Positions 26,050-34,207 of a DNA stretch of 64,000 nt are shown here, piece by piece. The stretch lies in assembly GCA_942493315.1 (NCBI GenBank), contig OW818690.1, positions 2,666,001 through 2,730,000 of the forward strand. The letters are read 5' to 3'. The first letter of the stretch is position 1; each line of letters opens with the position of its first letter. Below the pieces are notes generated by a model. That model was not told the DNA's origin and searched no databases. It saw nothing but the letters and a program-made list of their open reading frames with translations. The DNA is from UBA5429 sp942493315. GTDB lineage: Bacteria; Bacteroidota; Bacteroidia; Bacteroidales; WCHB1-69. A program made the translations under genes and the position numbers.

Positions 26050-27654
26050 ATGAAAATATTGAATTTTATCCCCAAAAACCATCTGTTATTGATACTTTTT
26101 TTTATGATAGTATGTAACATTTTCGGACAAAATAAAACCATTAAAGAAAGTATTTTTTTCAATGTTGCGAAATCTAAACTAACATCAGAAAGTAAATCTA
26201 TATTGGATCGCCTGTTAGATAGTTTGAAGCTTTATGAGGATTACAAAATTTCTATTTATGGTAATTGTGATTTTGATGGGGATAGTGTCTATAATATCAA
26301 GCTCTCTGAAAAACGGGTATTTGAAACACAAAAATACTTCACAGCTAATGAAATCTCATCTGATCATTTATCAACTTTTGCTTACGGAGAGGAGAAGCCC
26401 ATCGCAGATAACGCTACAGAAGCAGGGAAACAAAAAAATCGGAGGGTTGATATTGTAATCTCATATACTACGGCTGTTCGCGAAGAAAACAAGGATAAAA
26501 TCCCTACAATAACAGAATTATATTCACAAATGGAACAAAAAGCTCAAGAGTTTTTCATTAACCCAAGCCAAGATACAATATTGAGATGTGAAAAGGGAAC
26601 AAACGTTTTTATTAAAGCTAACACATTGAAATCTAATGGTAAAGGTTCAAAAAATTCTATAACCATTAAAATTAAGGAATATCAACTAAAATCTGATATG
26701 ATTTTGGATAACCTCTCCACTACATCAAACGGAAATATCATTGAATCAGCAGGAATGGTTACTATTGAAGCTTATGATATTAACGGAAAAAAAATAAATA
26801 GAATTAAGAATAAAGGGATTGTTGTACTGATTCCTTCAGACAAAATTAATCCAAACATGAAAATTTTTCAAGGAAATAGATCTGATCAAAACCAACAAAT
26901 GAACTGGACTTTGGATAATAGAGTTGATTTTGACAATTTCAGATTGATAGATCTAACTAATTGCGAATATTGGGTTTGGAATAAATATAGATATTGTCCA
27001 TTCTTTTCTTGTAAAGTTAAGAACTTTTTCAGGGCTTTAGTAGGAAATAAAAATAATTCTGAAATAATATTTAAAAAACGCCATAAAGAGCTAAAAAATG
27101 AATGTAGACAACTGTTAATGTTATATGATAAATATGGAATAAAAAATTATGATAAATTCAATCAATTTATTAATAAACCACTTTTAGATAGTTTTAACGT
27201 AAAAACCATGAGAGAACTTTTAGACACTTTAGAAAAAAGGAAAATTCAGGATCTTGAGTTAGCATATATGAATAAAACTATTAAATATCAAGATTTGAAT
27301 TATTATATTTTCAATAGATCAGACTTAGGGTATGCAAATTGTGATGCTTTTGTCGACTTAAAATTTTATCAATTAACTACAATGAGAATTAATTTAGAAG
27401 TAAGTAGTAATGTAGACTGTAAATTGATTTTCAAAAATAGACGAATCATTTTATCAGCTGATAGAGAGAGTTCGAATTTTAAATTTAAAAAAATCCCTAA
27501 AGGTGAAGATGTGTGGATTGTGGCTATAAAATACGTAAACGGACAACCTTATTTATTCATGGAAGAGACAACTATTGGAGAAAGAACTATTGATATAGAA
27601 TTCAAATCCATCACCCTCGAAGAGCTAAAATTGAAATTGAAAGAATTGGATTAA
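26050..27654 (+). CDS. OmpA-domain exported protein with large unknown C-terminal region
   Basis: A 534-residue protein with a signal peptide, then an OmpA/MotB-type peptidoglycan-binding domain at residues about 35-140: FNVAKSKLTSESKSILDRLLDSL, YGNCDFDGDSVYNIKLSEKR and QKNRRVDIVI, keeping the conserved Asp and Arg positions. In most OmpA proteins this domain is C-terminal, whereas here it comes first. About 390 residues follow, including a beta-domain (ITIKIKEYQLKSDMILDNLS) seen in Bacteroidota surface proteins, and a PEGA-like tail. A DILRCEKG-like Cys and several further cysteines occur. It may tether a surface or periplasmic structure to the cell wall. Free-standing gene. Confidence 0.75.
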   Translation: MKILNFIPKNHLLLILFFMIVCNIFGQNKTIKESIFFNVAKSKLTSESKSILDRLLDSLKLYEDYKISIYGNCDFDGDSVYNIKLSEKRVFETQKYFTANEISSDHLSTFAYGEEKPIADNATEAGKQKNRRVDIVISYTTAVREENKDKIPTITELYSQMEQKAQEFFINPSQDTILRCEKGTNVFIKANTLKSNGKGSKNSITIKIKEYQLKSDMILDNLSTTSNGNIIESAGMVTIEAYDINGKKINRIKNKGIVVLIPSDKINPNMKIFQGNRSDQNQQMNWTLDNRVDFDNFRLIDLTNCEYWVWNKYRYCPFFSCKVKNFFRALVGNKNNSEIIFKKRHKELKNECRQLLMLYDKYGIKNYDKFNQFINKPLLDSFNVKTMRELLDTLEKRKIQDLELAYMNKTIKYQDLNYYIFNRSDLGYANCDAFVDLKFYQLTTMRINLEVSSNVDCKLIFKNRRIILSADRESSNFKFKKIPKGEDVWIVAIKYVNGQPYLFMEETTIGERTIDIEFKSITLEELKLKLKELD

Positions 27655-27660
27655 TTTCGA

Positions 27661-27921
27661 AGGCTCGAATGCTCAATGTGCTCGAATGCTCGAATGCTCG
27701 AATGCTCGTGTGCTCGAATGCTCGTGTGCTCGAATGCTCGTGTGCTCGAATGCTCGTGTGCTCATTTTTTCAATATTCACTATAACCTATTACCTATTAC
27801 CTCTTACCTCTTACCTCTTACCTCTTACCTCTTACCTTTTACCTATTACCTTTTACCTTTTACTTTTTACTTTTTACCTCTTACCTCTTACCTCTTACCT
27901 CTTACCTATTACCTTTTATAT
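27661..27921. repeat. composite tandem array: octamer GCTCGAAT/GCTCGTGT then heptamer TTACCTN
   Basis: From 27663 to about 27765 there are roughly 13 copies of an 8-bp unit, with GCTCGAAT and GCTCGTGT alternating in its second half and so forming a 16-bp higher-order repeat. After a 15-bp bridge, a 7-bp array (TTACCTA, TTACCTC, TTACCTT and TTACTTT variants) runs from about 27785 to 27920, some 19 copies. It ends just before the stop codon of the RsmI-like gene. Several frames are open across it only because the repeats lack stop codons. Confidence 0.92.
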
Positions 27922-27924
27922 ATT

Positions 27925-28632
27925 TTAGTCTCCCAGTAGAAATACCGTTGGCTTTTTATAGATGTCGATCTGCATGGTGCGCCATTTTTCGACTGTAAAA
28001 GTGCGGATTTGTTGTTCCGGAGTGGCTAAATCAGTGGCAACGCAAATCTTATTGTGGGGTTTGCAAGCCAGTACCATAGATTCAAAAAAATGATTGTTTC
28101 TGTAAGGAGCTTCTATAAATATTTGGGTTTGACCCGATTTCATCAGGATTGATTCGTAAAAACGGAGTTGTTTTTCACGCTCTTTACGGTCACGGGCAAT
28201 ATAACCATTAAATGCAAAATTTTGACCGTTAAAACCGGATCCCATAAGGGCTAGAATGATCGAATTGGGTCCCACTAACGGAATAATTTCAATATCTAAT
28301 TTATGAGCTAATGCCACCACCACATTTCCGGGATCAGCTACACATGGAGTGCCTGCTTCAGAAAGTAAACCCACATTCAGTCCTTTAAGACAAGGATTCA
28401 AATAACTTTCACACTCTTTCGTTTTGGTATGTTCATTGAGTGTTAGGAAATCTAAACTCTCAATCGGTTTTTTCATTCCCAGTTTTTTAATAAAACGCCT
28501 GCCTGTTTTTAACTCTTCCACAATAAAATGGTCAATATCTTGAATTATTTCTGAATTAACAGGTGGAAAAAGAAAGTTAAAATCTTGTTCTCCTAGTGGT
28601 GCAGGAATTAAAATTAGTTTGCCTTTAGTCAT
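27925..28632 (-). CDS. RsmI-like SAM-dependent methyltransferase (tetrapyrrole methylase fold)
   Basis: A 235-residue protein of the tetrapyrrole-methylase superfamily in its RsmI/YraL branch. Motifs: KLILIPAPLGE at the N-terminus, LSEAGTPCVADPGNVVV (the SAM-binding loop), PLVGPNSIILALMGSGFNGQNFAFNGY, and IFIEAPYRNN. RsmI 2'-O-methylates C1402 of 16S rRNA. This is the shorter Bacteroidota form (classical RsmI is about 280 residues), so function is inferred by similarity. A -7 element (TACTTTTG, 28663-28656) lies 24 bp upstream. The 3' end abuts the long heptamer array. Confidence 0.85.
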   Translation of the reverse strand: MTKGKLILIPAPLGEQDFNFLFPPVNSEIIQDIDHFIVEELKTGRRFIKKLGMKKPIESLDFLTLNEHTKTKECESYLNPCLKGLNVGLLSEAGTPCVADPGNVVVALAHKLDIEIIPLVGPNSIILALMGSGFNGQNFAFNGYIARDRKEREKQLRFYESILMKSGQTQIFIEAPYRNNHFFESMVLACKPHNKICVATDLATPEQQIRTFTVEKWRTMQIDIYKKPTVFLLGD

Positions 28633-28688
28633 TATATTAAGTATTTACGAATGTGCAAAAGTACAAATTTAAAATCGATTTTTTTATT

Positions 28689-28696
28689 TATTTTTG
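28689..28696 (+). promoter_or_regulatory. -7 element for the polyferredoxin operon
   Basis: TATTTTTG, an exact TAnnTTTG, 49 bp before the ATG at 28746. The -33 element is not obvious. It should drive the three tightly packed genes 28746-31294. It lies inside a possible N-terminal extension of the first ORF, which argues that translation starts at 28746. Confidence 0.5.
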
Positions 28697-28745
28697 CATT
28701 CTTAAACCAAAAACAAAATTTAAAACCTTAAAAACTTATTTTTTT

Positions 28746-29123
28746 ATGAAAAAACTATTCCTAACCTTTACTCTATTATTTGCATTTTTAGCTGTATCAC
28801 TAGCCTGTAACGTAACATTTGTATTACAAGACAACAAGGGTAATGTTGTCAATCCTCAAAAAGTAAAAAATGGTGAAACTTACACATTAGTTGTTGTTTA
28901 TAAAAACACACATGGAAATTGTGATATTCCAATCAAGGATACCAAATTTAAAATGGATGGAATTAAAGTGGTTGGTGCCACTGATTGGACCAGTGAAAAT
29001 GGTGGTTATGTAAGAAAAATGAAAATCCAAATCACAGATAACAAAAAAAATGAAGTTTATTTTCAAGTTATAAGAACTTGTGATAGAGGTGGATGTGATT
29101 TAAAATACACCTTGAAAAAATAA
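28746..29123 (+). CDS. small secreted protein, first gene of the polyferredoxin operon
   Basis: A 125-residue protein with a signal peptide (MKKLFLTFTLLFAFLAVSLA) directly followed by Cys. The cleavage region could be read as a signal peptidase I site or a weak lipobox (AVSLAC). The mature domain is a compact beta-type fold of about 105 residues with four cysteines (ACNVTF, GNCDIP, RTCDRGGCDL). I do not recognise a family. It ends 2 bp before the outer-membrane barrel gene, so the two products probably work together. The upstream in-frame extension was rejected because a -7 promoter element lies inside it. Confidence 0.7.
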   Translation: MKKLFLTFTLLFAFLAVSLACNVTFVLQDNKGNVVNPQKVKNGETYTLVVVYKNTHGNCDIPIKDTKFKMDGIKVVGATDWTSENGGYVRKMKIQITDNKKNEVYFQVIRTCDRGGCDLKYTLKK

Positions 29124-29125
29124 AT

Positions 29126-30451
29126 ATGAAATTCAGATTTATCCTAGTTTTATCTGCATTATTACTTATTACAAGTAATTCTTACGGACAATGGAGATGT
29201 AAGAGCGAAATCGGATCTTACATGAAGCCCATCATTAAAAATAATAATCATTTCACCTGGGCTGCAGAATTTCTTCTTTCAGGAGCTGTAATTGATCATT
29301 ATGTTGCTACCAATGATTTTGCTATTTTAGCTTTGAATTTTCAAAATAAACAACATAAACTATATCTTGAGGGTGGTGTTAAGATTTATAGTATCTACGA
29401 TTATAAAAATGATTTGAATCCTTATCATTTAAGACCCGGATTTAAAGAGTTGTATTATCAGTATAGTTCAGAAAAAATGGGAAAAATCAAGCTTGGTATG
29501 CATTCTATGCGCTCCAATGATGATTATCTCCTTAATGAAAGAGTTTTAGGTGTAACTTATAAATTACCTTTTAAAGTGGGAACTTTATCTGTTAATGGAG
29601 GATCAGTTGTTAAAGATTTTTCTATCAACGGAACATTTTGTACTACAGGTTATCTGTATGATATCATGCCGGATAAAGTAAGATCTTTAGTTGGAAATGG
29701 GTTAGGTCAAACCAATTTTGCTTTAATCACTTATGATTTTAAACCGGAATTTAAGAAAAAAGGAGATTCAGAATTTGAAGAAGTTTCTGAATTTGAAACC
29801 ACTGAAAAAGAGTATAAAGGACCAACAGTTGAAAATCTTGGCTTTGCAGCATATACAGAATTTGGATCATGGATACCTAACCCAGTGTCACTTGCAGGCG
29901 TTTACTCAAGTATTGGTTTAGGTAAAAGTTTTTTTATTTTTCCTGAAGTTTTGTACCAATTTTATCAAGATACATTCAATAGTAAATTCAATCAAGGAAT
30001 TGTTTATTCTGTTAAATTAGTAAAAAGATTTAATTGGAAAAACAATCACCAAACTCAATTTAATATCCATTATATTGGATTTACCGGGTTTAATGATGGT
30101 GCAGTTGCCATGAATAGTTTTAGCAATATATTCGGCGGAACGGTATTGAGATTGGATGTTCCGGAATTACCTTTTGTAAAAACAGGGATCAGGCATATTA
30201 TGAAAGGAAAAACTGAAAATTCTTTCCTTAATAATTTGGAGATCAAGTTGTATGGAACGACTCAATTGACCAAAAAGAATATGTGGGAATTGGATGCGGA
30301 ATTAGGAAAAATCTTCCATTTTGGCAAAAAGAAAGGATTAGGTTTATTGATAAATCTTCAATATGCTTATATGTATGCACAATTTGATGGACTTTCCAGT
30401 CCATTTCGCGGGGCTCATTTAGCAAGAATTGAAACAAGAATCACATTTTAG
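29126..30451 (+). CDS. outer-membrane beta-barrel protein in the polyferredoxin operon
   Basis: A 441-residue protein with signal peptide (MKFRFILVLSALLLITSNSYGQ) and an alternating amphipathic strand pattern throughout. It ends ...LARIETRITF, with a terminal Phe as in BamA-assembled barrels. No plug domain or TonB box is seen, so it is more porin-like (about 16-18 strands by eye) than receptor-like. There is an acidic loop around residues 205-235 (KKKGDSEFEEVSEFETTE). It is 2 bp after the small secreted protein gene and 3 bp before the polyferredoxin gene, so the three are surely co-transcribed. Function unknown; see findings. Confidence 0.75.
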   Translation: MKFRFILVLSALLLITSNSYGQWRCKSEIGSYMKPIIKNNNHFTWAAEFLLSGAVIDHYVATNDFAILALNFQNKQHKLYLEGGVKIYSIYDYKNDLNPYHLRPGFKELYYQYSSEKMGKIKLGMHSMRSNDDYLLNERVLGVTYKLPFKVGTLSVNGGSVVKDFSINGTFCTTGYLYDIMPDKVRSLVGNGLGQTNFALITYDFKPEFKKKGDSEFEEVSEFETTEKEYKGPTVENLGFAAYTEFGSWIPNPVSLAGVYSSIGLGKSFFIFPEVLYQFYQDTFNSKFNQGIVYSVKLVKRFNWKNNHQTQFNIHYIGFTGFNDGAVAMNSFSNIFGGTVLRLDVPELPFVKTGIRHIMKGKTENSFLNNLEIKLYGTTQLTKKNMWELDAELGKIFHFGKKKGLGLLINLQYAYMYAQFDGLSSPFRGAHLARIETRITF

Positions 30452-30454
30452 GCT

Positions 30455-31294
30455 ATGAAAAAAGTATTACAGTTTACAAGAAAATATAGCATCTGGATCT
30501 TTATGGTATTCCTGTTTGCTTTGTGTACCAACGGAATCTATAAAATGTACCACATTACATCTGAGGATTGTACCTCATGTGGTAAGTGTAAACAAATTTG
30601 CCCAAATAGAGCAATTATCTTAGAAAATGAAGCTTATTATAACGTTTTACCGGATAGTTGTAAAGGGTGTGGTAAATGTTTACAAGTATGTGAATATGAT
30701 GCTATTCATGGCACTACAAGATCTTTTCATATTGATACTCAATTTTGTACTCATTGCGGGGATTGTAAAAAAGTTTGTGAATATGATGCCATCACGATTC
30801 CGAATCGGACTTATGAAGTGAATCAAAACATTTGTGCTAAATATAACGAATGTGGAAAGTGTATCCGAAATAATGTATGTCCTTATGGGGCATTATACAA
30901 ATCAGGAAATCGAATTTATATTGATCAATCCAAATGTAAAAGATGCGGTAACTGCTTGACTTATTGTGAAGAAGAAGCCGAAGATGCTTTTTATGTAACC
31001 AATGAACCGGGTGAGCCGATCATAGATCAGGAAAAATGTGTTCGTTGTGGAAAATGTGAATTGGCTTGTGTTAATTTTACAGCGATTTCAAATTCAGGAC
31101 CATTTCAAGCTGCTTTAGTGGATCAGGAAAAATGTCAAAAATGCGGTAAATGTTATGATGTTTGTCCCAATTCTTCAATTAAACCTACTAAAACCGGAAT
31201 ACCCGTTTTACCTGCTAAGATTGATCAGGATCAATGTTTAAAATGTGGCAAATGTGTAAATGTTTGTCCTGAAGAAGCGATTAAACCGGAATAG
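30455..31294 (+). CDS. membrane-anchored polyferredoxin with eight 4Fe-4S motifs
   Basis: A 279-residue protein. Residues about 12-29 form one hydrophobic helix (IWIFMVFLFALCTNGIY) after a basic N-terminus. Then come eight cysteine clusters starting at Cys39, 69, 98, 127, 161, 195, 227 and 261. Seven are CxxCxxCxxxC; the fourth is irregular (CX5CX2CX5C). That is enough for about eight [4Fe-4S] clusters. There is no twin-arginine motif. The positive-inside rule would place the cluster domain in the periplasm, unusual for a non-Tat iron-sulfur protein. It is the last gene of an operon with an outer-membrane barrel, so a role in electron transfer at the envelope is possible but unproven. Confidence 0.9.
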   Translation: MKKVLQFTRKYSIWIFMVFLFALCTNGIYKMYHITSEDCTSCGKCKQICPNRAIILENEAYYNVLPDSCKGCGKCLQVCEYDAIHGTTRSFHIDTQFCTHCGDCKKVCEYDAITIPNRTYEVNQNICAKYNECGKCIRNNVCPYGALYKSGNRIYIDQSKCKRCGNCLTYCEEEAEDAFYVTNEPGEPIIDQEKCVRCGKCELACVNFTAISNSGPFQAALVDQEKCQKCGKCYDVCPNSSIKPTKTGIPVLPAKIDQDQCLKCGKCVNVCPEEAIKPE

Positions 31295-31816
31295 TTACCA
31301 GATACAGGCATCCTCTTCCATCCATCGACCTTGTGCTTTCAGGGTTTGTTCAATAATATCCCGAACGCAGCCATCGCCCCCTTTTTGGAATGAGATATAG
31401 TCAGCTATATTTTTGATCTCTTCACAAGCATCTGAAGGGCATGCTTTAATGCCACACAATTTCATTAAGTTATAATCAGGAATATCATCTCCCATGTAAA
31501 CAATCTCATCAGGCGATATTTTATGTTTGGCAATATAATCGTTAAAAACGATAATTTTATCATGAACCCCTAAGAAAATTTCCATTCCATCAAATCTTTG
31601 ATATCTGAGACGCATTGATTCTCCGATTCCACCGGAAATAATTGCAATTCTGTATCCTTTTCTAAGAGCATATTGTAAGGCATAACCATCTTTAACTCCT
31701 GTTGATCTAATCTGTTCACCATCAGGAAGTACCCAAATTCTTCCATCTGAAAGAACACCATCAAAGTCAAATATGAAAGTAGTAATATCTTTTAATTTTT
31801 CACGGTAATTGATCAT
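31295..31816 (-). CDS. kdsC: KDO-8-phosphate phosphatase (KdsC-like HAD)
   Basis: A 173-residue HAD phosphatase of the KdsC type, which removes phosphate from 3-deoxy-D-manno-octulosonate 8-phosphate in lipopolysaccharide inner-core synthesis. Motifs: FIFDFDGVLSDGRIW (nucleophile Asp and acid/base Asp), IISGG (motif II), and YMGDDIPDYNLM (motif IV), with the typical GIKACPSDACEEIK tail. Length is right. It ends head-to-head against the polyferredoxin gene with no spacer. Other kds genes are not in the window. A related activity on NeuAc-9-P is possible but less likely. Confidence 0.9.
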   Translation of the reverse strand: MINYREKLKDITTFIFDFDGVLSDGRIWVLPDGEQIRSTGVKDGYALQYALRKGYRIAIISGGIGESMRLRYQRFDGMEIFLGVHDKIIVFNDYIAKHKISPDEIVYMGDDIPDYNLMKLCGIKACPSDACEEIKNIADYISFQKGGDGCVRDIIEQTLKAQGRWMEEDACIW

Positions 31817-31895
31817 AGTAATTTATTTTTTCAAATTTAGTGCGAAAATACAACTTTTTGAAATGTAGAAAGTCTATTAAAATAAATTAAAATTG

Positions 31896-31903
31896 TATTT
31901 TTG
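31896..31903 (+). promoter_or_regulatory. -7 element of the TlpA-DUF6029-Omp28 operon
   Basis: TATTTTTG matches TAnnTTTG and lies 28 bp before the TlpA ATG (31932). The upstream TTG-type start at 31893 falls inside the element and is therefore excluded. Confidence 0.5.
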
Positions 31904-31931
31904 CAAAAAAAAATTAAAAAAAGTTAAAAAT

Positions 31932-32456
31932 ATGAAAAAAGCTTTCTCTTTCATTTTTGTATTTACATTGATCTTTTCGATGTATGCACAAGAACAAACT
32001 GCACAAACTTTACCTTCCGTTGACATCAAAACCATTGATGGTAAAACATTTAACACTAAGGATATAACCAACGATGGCAAACCCATTATTGTAAGTTTAT
32101 GGGCTACCTGGTGCAAACCTTGTGTTGCTGAATTATTAGCTATTTCAGATGTGTATGATGAATGGGTTGAAGAAACTGGTGTTAAACTATATGCTATTTC
32201 AATTGATGATTCAAAAACAGCATCCAGAGTTGCTCCGTTTGTGAATGGAAAAGGTTGGGATTATGTAGTTTTACAAGATCAAAACTGGGATTTAAAGAGA
32301 GCCATGAATGTAGTAGATGTTCCATTTTTGTTAATTTTGAACGGTAAAGGAGAGATTGTGTATCAACACACCTCTTATGCTCCCGGATCTGAAAATCAGA
32401 TTTATGAAATTATTAAAAAGGTAGCTAAAGGGGAGAAAATTGAAGAAAAACACTAA
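31932..32456 (+). CDS. TlpA-like periplasmic thioredoxin
   Basis: A 174-residue protein with signal peptide (MKKAFSFIFVFTLIFSMYAQ) and a TlpA/ResA-type thioredoxin fold. The active site is WCKPC (Cys61, Cys64) in SLWATWCKPCVAEL, with the cis-Pro loop DVPFLLIL. It is the first gene of a three-gene set with an outer-membrane DUF6029 barrel and an Omp28 lipoprotein that carries its own CxxC (CTNC). This suggests that the thioredoxin keeps the Omp28 cysteines in a working redox state, or that the three act together on an exported substrate. Confidence 0.9.
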   Translation: MKKAFSFIFVFTLIFSMYAQEQTAQTLPSVDIKTIDGKTFNTKDITNDGKPIIVSLWATWCKPCVAELLAISDVYDEWVEETGVKLYAISIDDSKTASRVAPFVNGKGWDYVVLQDQNWDLKRAMNVVDVPFLLILNGKGEIVYQHTSYAPGSENQIYEIIKKVAKGEKIEEKH

Positions 32457-32473
32457 TCTCTTAAATTCATTAT

Positions 32474-34195
32474 ATGAAAATCAAAAATCTATTATTCATT
32501 ATTTTAGCCACTACTACCCTACTTTCTAATGCTCAGAATAAAGTGGGTTCTGGAGTAGTTTCAGGAGATTTTGCTATCAATGGAATGTATTATATTCCTG
32601 ATTCACTGATTGGTGCAGAAAAGGTGGATTCCAAAGTTCGGGCTAACTCCTGGTTAAACCTTAACTATGTAAATGGAAACCTCACTATAGGTGCCCGTTA
32701 TGAATATTATTCTTTTCCTTTGATCGATTTTGAAAAAATTGGCTATAAAGGTCAGGGATTAACTCATTATTTTGCTGATTATAAAACAGAAATGTTACAA
32801 ATAACCATTGGAACATTTTATGAACAGTTTGGACAAGGTTTATCCTTAAGAGCTTTTGAAGACAGACAATTAGGAATTGATAACTCCATTTTGGGAGCAA
32901 GAGTCAAGCTTCATCCTTATAAAGGTCTTACGGTAAAAGGAGTTTGGGGAATTGAAAGAAACAATTTTGATTTTGATTATACCAAAAGAAACGACATGAT
33001 CAGAGGTGTTGATGGTGAGATCAGTTTAGATGAATTAATCAAACCGTTTGCAGAAAAAGGAATCACTTTCTCTGTAGGTGGTAGTTTTGTCAGTAAATAT
33101 GAAAAATCTTTGGAAGATATTTATTTTGTATTATTTCCTAATGATCCGTTAATTACCAGAACAGGCACCATTCCTGCATCAAAAATTCCTCAAAATGTGG
33201 GTTTATGTGCTTATAGATTCAATTTTGGATACAAAGGATTCCGAATTGAAACTGAATATGCATCGAAAATTAATGACCCTAATAATTCAAATCAATACAT
33301 CTTTAAAAAAGGGGAATCCTTATTCATGACGCTCACCTATTCGACTAAAGGATTTGGAGCATCAGCATCTTTTATCAGAGCTGACAATATGGATTTTCGT
33401 TCTCAAAGAGCTATAAGTACCAACTCATTGATGAGCATAAACTATATTCCTGCAATAAACAGACAATACGCTTATCAATTAATTGGCAATTACAGCTATT
33501 CTAGTCAACCCAATGATCAAATTGGTCTACAGGGTCAGATCAACTATAAAATCCCTAAAAACTCCTTATTAGGTGGTAAATATGGGGTTGATTTAACCTT
33601 TAACTACTCCAGATTTCACAATATAGATAAAGTTATTGTGGCTGAAGCCGTTGAAAACGGAACACCTGAAGGCACTGATGGTTACACATCTTCCTTTTTC
33701 AAATTTGGAAAAGAGCTGTTATATCAGGATTTTGGATTTGATATTACTAAAAAATTAAATAAGAAATTAAAATTAGCATTATCTTACAATTACTTAGATT
33801 ATAATTTATTTATTTTACAAGGACATGGGGAGATGGTACATTTGAACCATATTACATCAGAATTAACTTACAGAATCAATGACAAACATGCTTTAAGAGG
33901 TGAATTACATGGTTTATTTACCAAGGAAGATATGGGAAGTTGGGTGTATGGTTTGTTAGAATATTCTATTAGTCCAAAATGGTTCTTTTCTGTTGCAGAT
34001 CAATACAATTACGGTAATACCAATGATGATTTAAAAATTCATTATTATAATTTATCAATTGCTTATGTGATTGGAACAACGAGAATTGCCGCTAATTTTG
34101 GAAAAACAAAAGAAGGCATTTTATGTATCGGTGGTGTATGTAGAGCGGTTCCTGCATCTTATGGAATGGGTATTAACATTGCTACAAAATTCTAA
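32474..34195 (+). CDS. DUF6029-type outer-membrane beta-barrel protein
   Basis: A 573-residue protein with signal peptide (LLFIILATTTLLSNAQ). The N-terminal segment is typical of what is annotated as DUF6029 in Bacteroidales (GSGVVSGDFAINGMYYIPDS, then GQGLSLRAFEDRQLGIDNSI and KLHPYKGLTVKGVWG). A long beta-barrel follows, and the last residues GMGINIATKF fit an outer-membrane terminal Phe. No plug domain. It sits between the TlpA and Omp28 genes (17 bp and 12 bp away), an order I recall in other Bacteroidales genomes. The transported or anchored partner is not known. Confidence 0.85.
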   Translation: MKIKNLLFIILATTTLLSNAQNKVGSGVVSGDFAINGMYYIPDSLIGAEKVDSKVRANSWLNLNYVNGNLTIGARYEYYSFPLIDFEKIGYKGQGLTHYFADYKTEMLQITIGTFYEQFGQGLSLRAFEDRQLGIDNSILGARVKLHPYKGLTVKGVWGIERNNFDFDYTKRNDMIRGVDGEISLDELIKPFAEKGITFSVGGSFVSKYEKSLEDIYFVLFPNDPLITRTGTIPASKIPQNVGLCAYRFNFGYKGFRIETEYASKINDPNNSNQYIFKKGESLFMTLTYSTKGFGASASFIRADNMDFRSQRAISTNSLMSINYIPAINRQYAYQLIGNYSYSSQPNDQIGLQGQINYKIPKNSLLGGKYGVDLTFNYSRFHNIDKVIVAEAVENGTPEGTDGYTSSFFKFGKELLYQDFGFDITKKLNKKLKLALSYNYLDYNLFILQGHGEMVHLNHITSELTYRINDKHALRGELHGLFTKEDMGSWVYGLLEYSISPKWFFSVADQYNYGNTNDDLKIHYYNLSIAYVIGTTRIAANFGKTKEGILCIGGVCRAVPASYGMGINIATKF

Positions 34196-34207
34196 AAATT
34201 ATTGATT

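Noticed and set aside
27676..27939. Open reading frames across the 27.7-27.9 kb array (periodic Cys/Ser/Asn/Ala/Arg and Leu/Thr/Tyr peptides)
   Set aside because: Two overlapping frames are open only because the octamer and heptamer units contain no stop codons. The peptide period simply mirrors 8- and 7-bp repeats, and there is no start context or homology.
28653..28745. 31-residue N-terminal extension of the first polyferredoxin-operon gene
   Set aside because: A -7 promoter element (28689-28696) lies inside it, and the ATG at 28746 begins a normal signal peptide.
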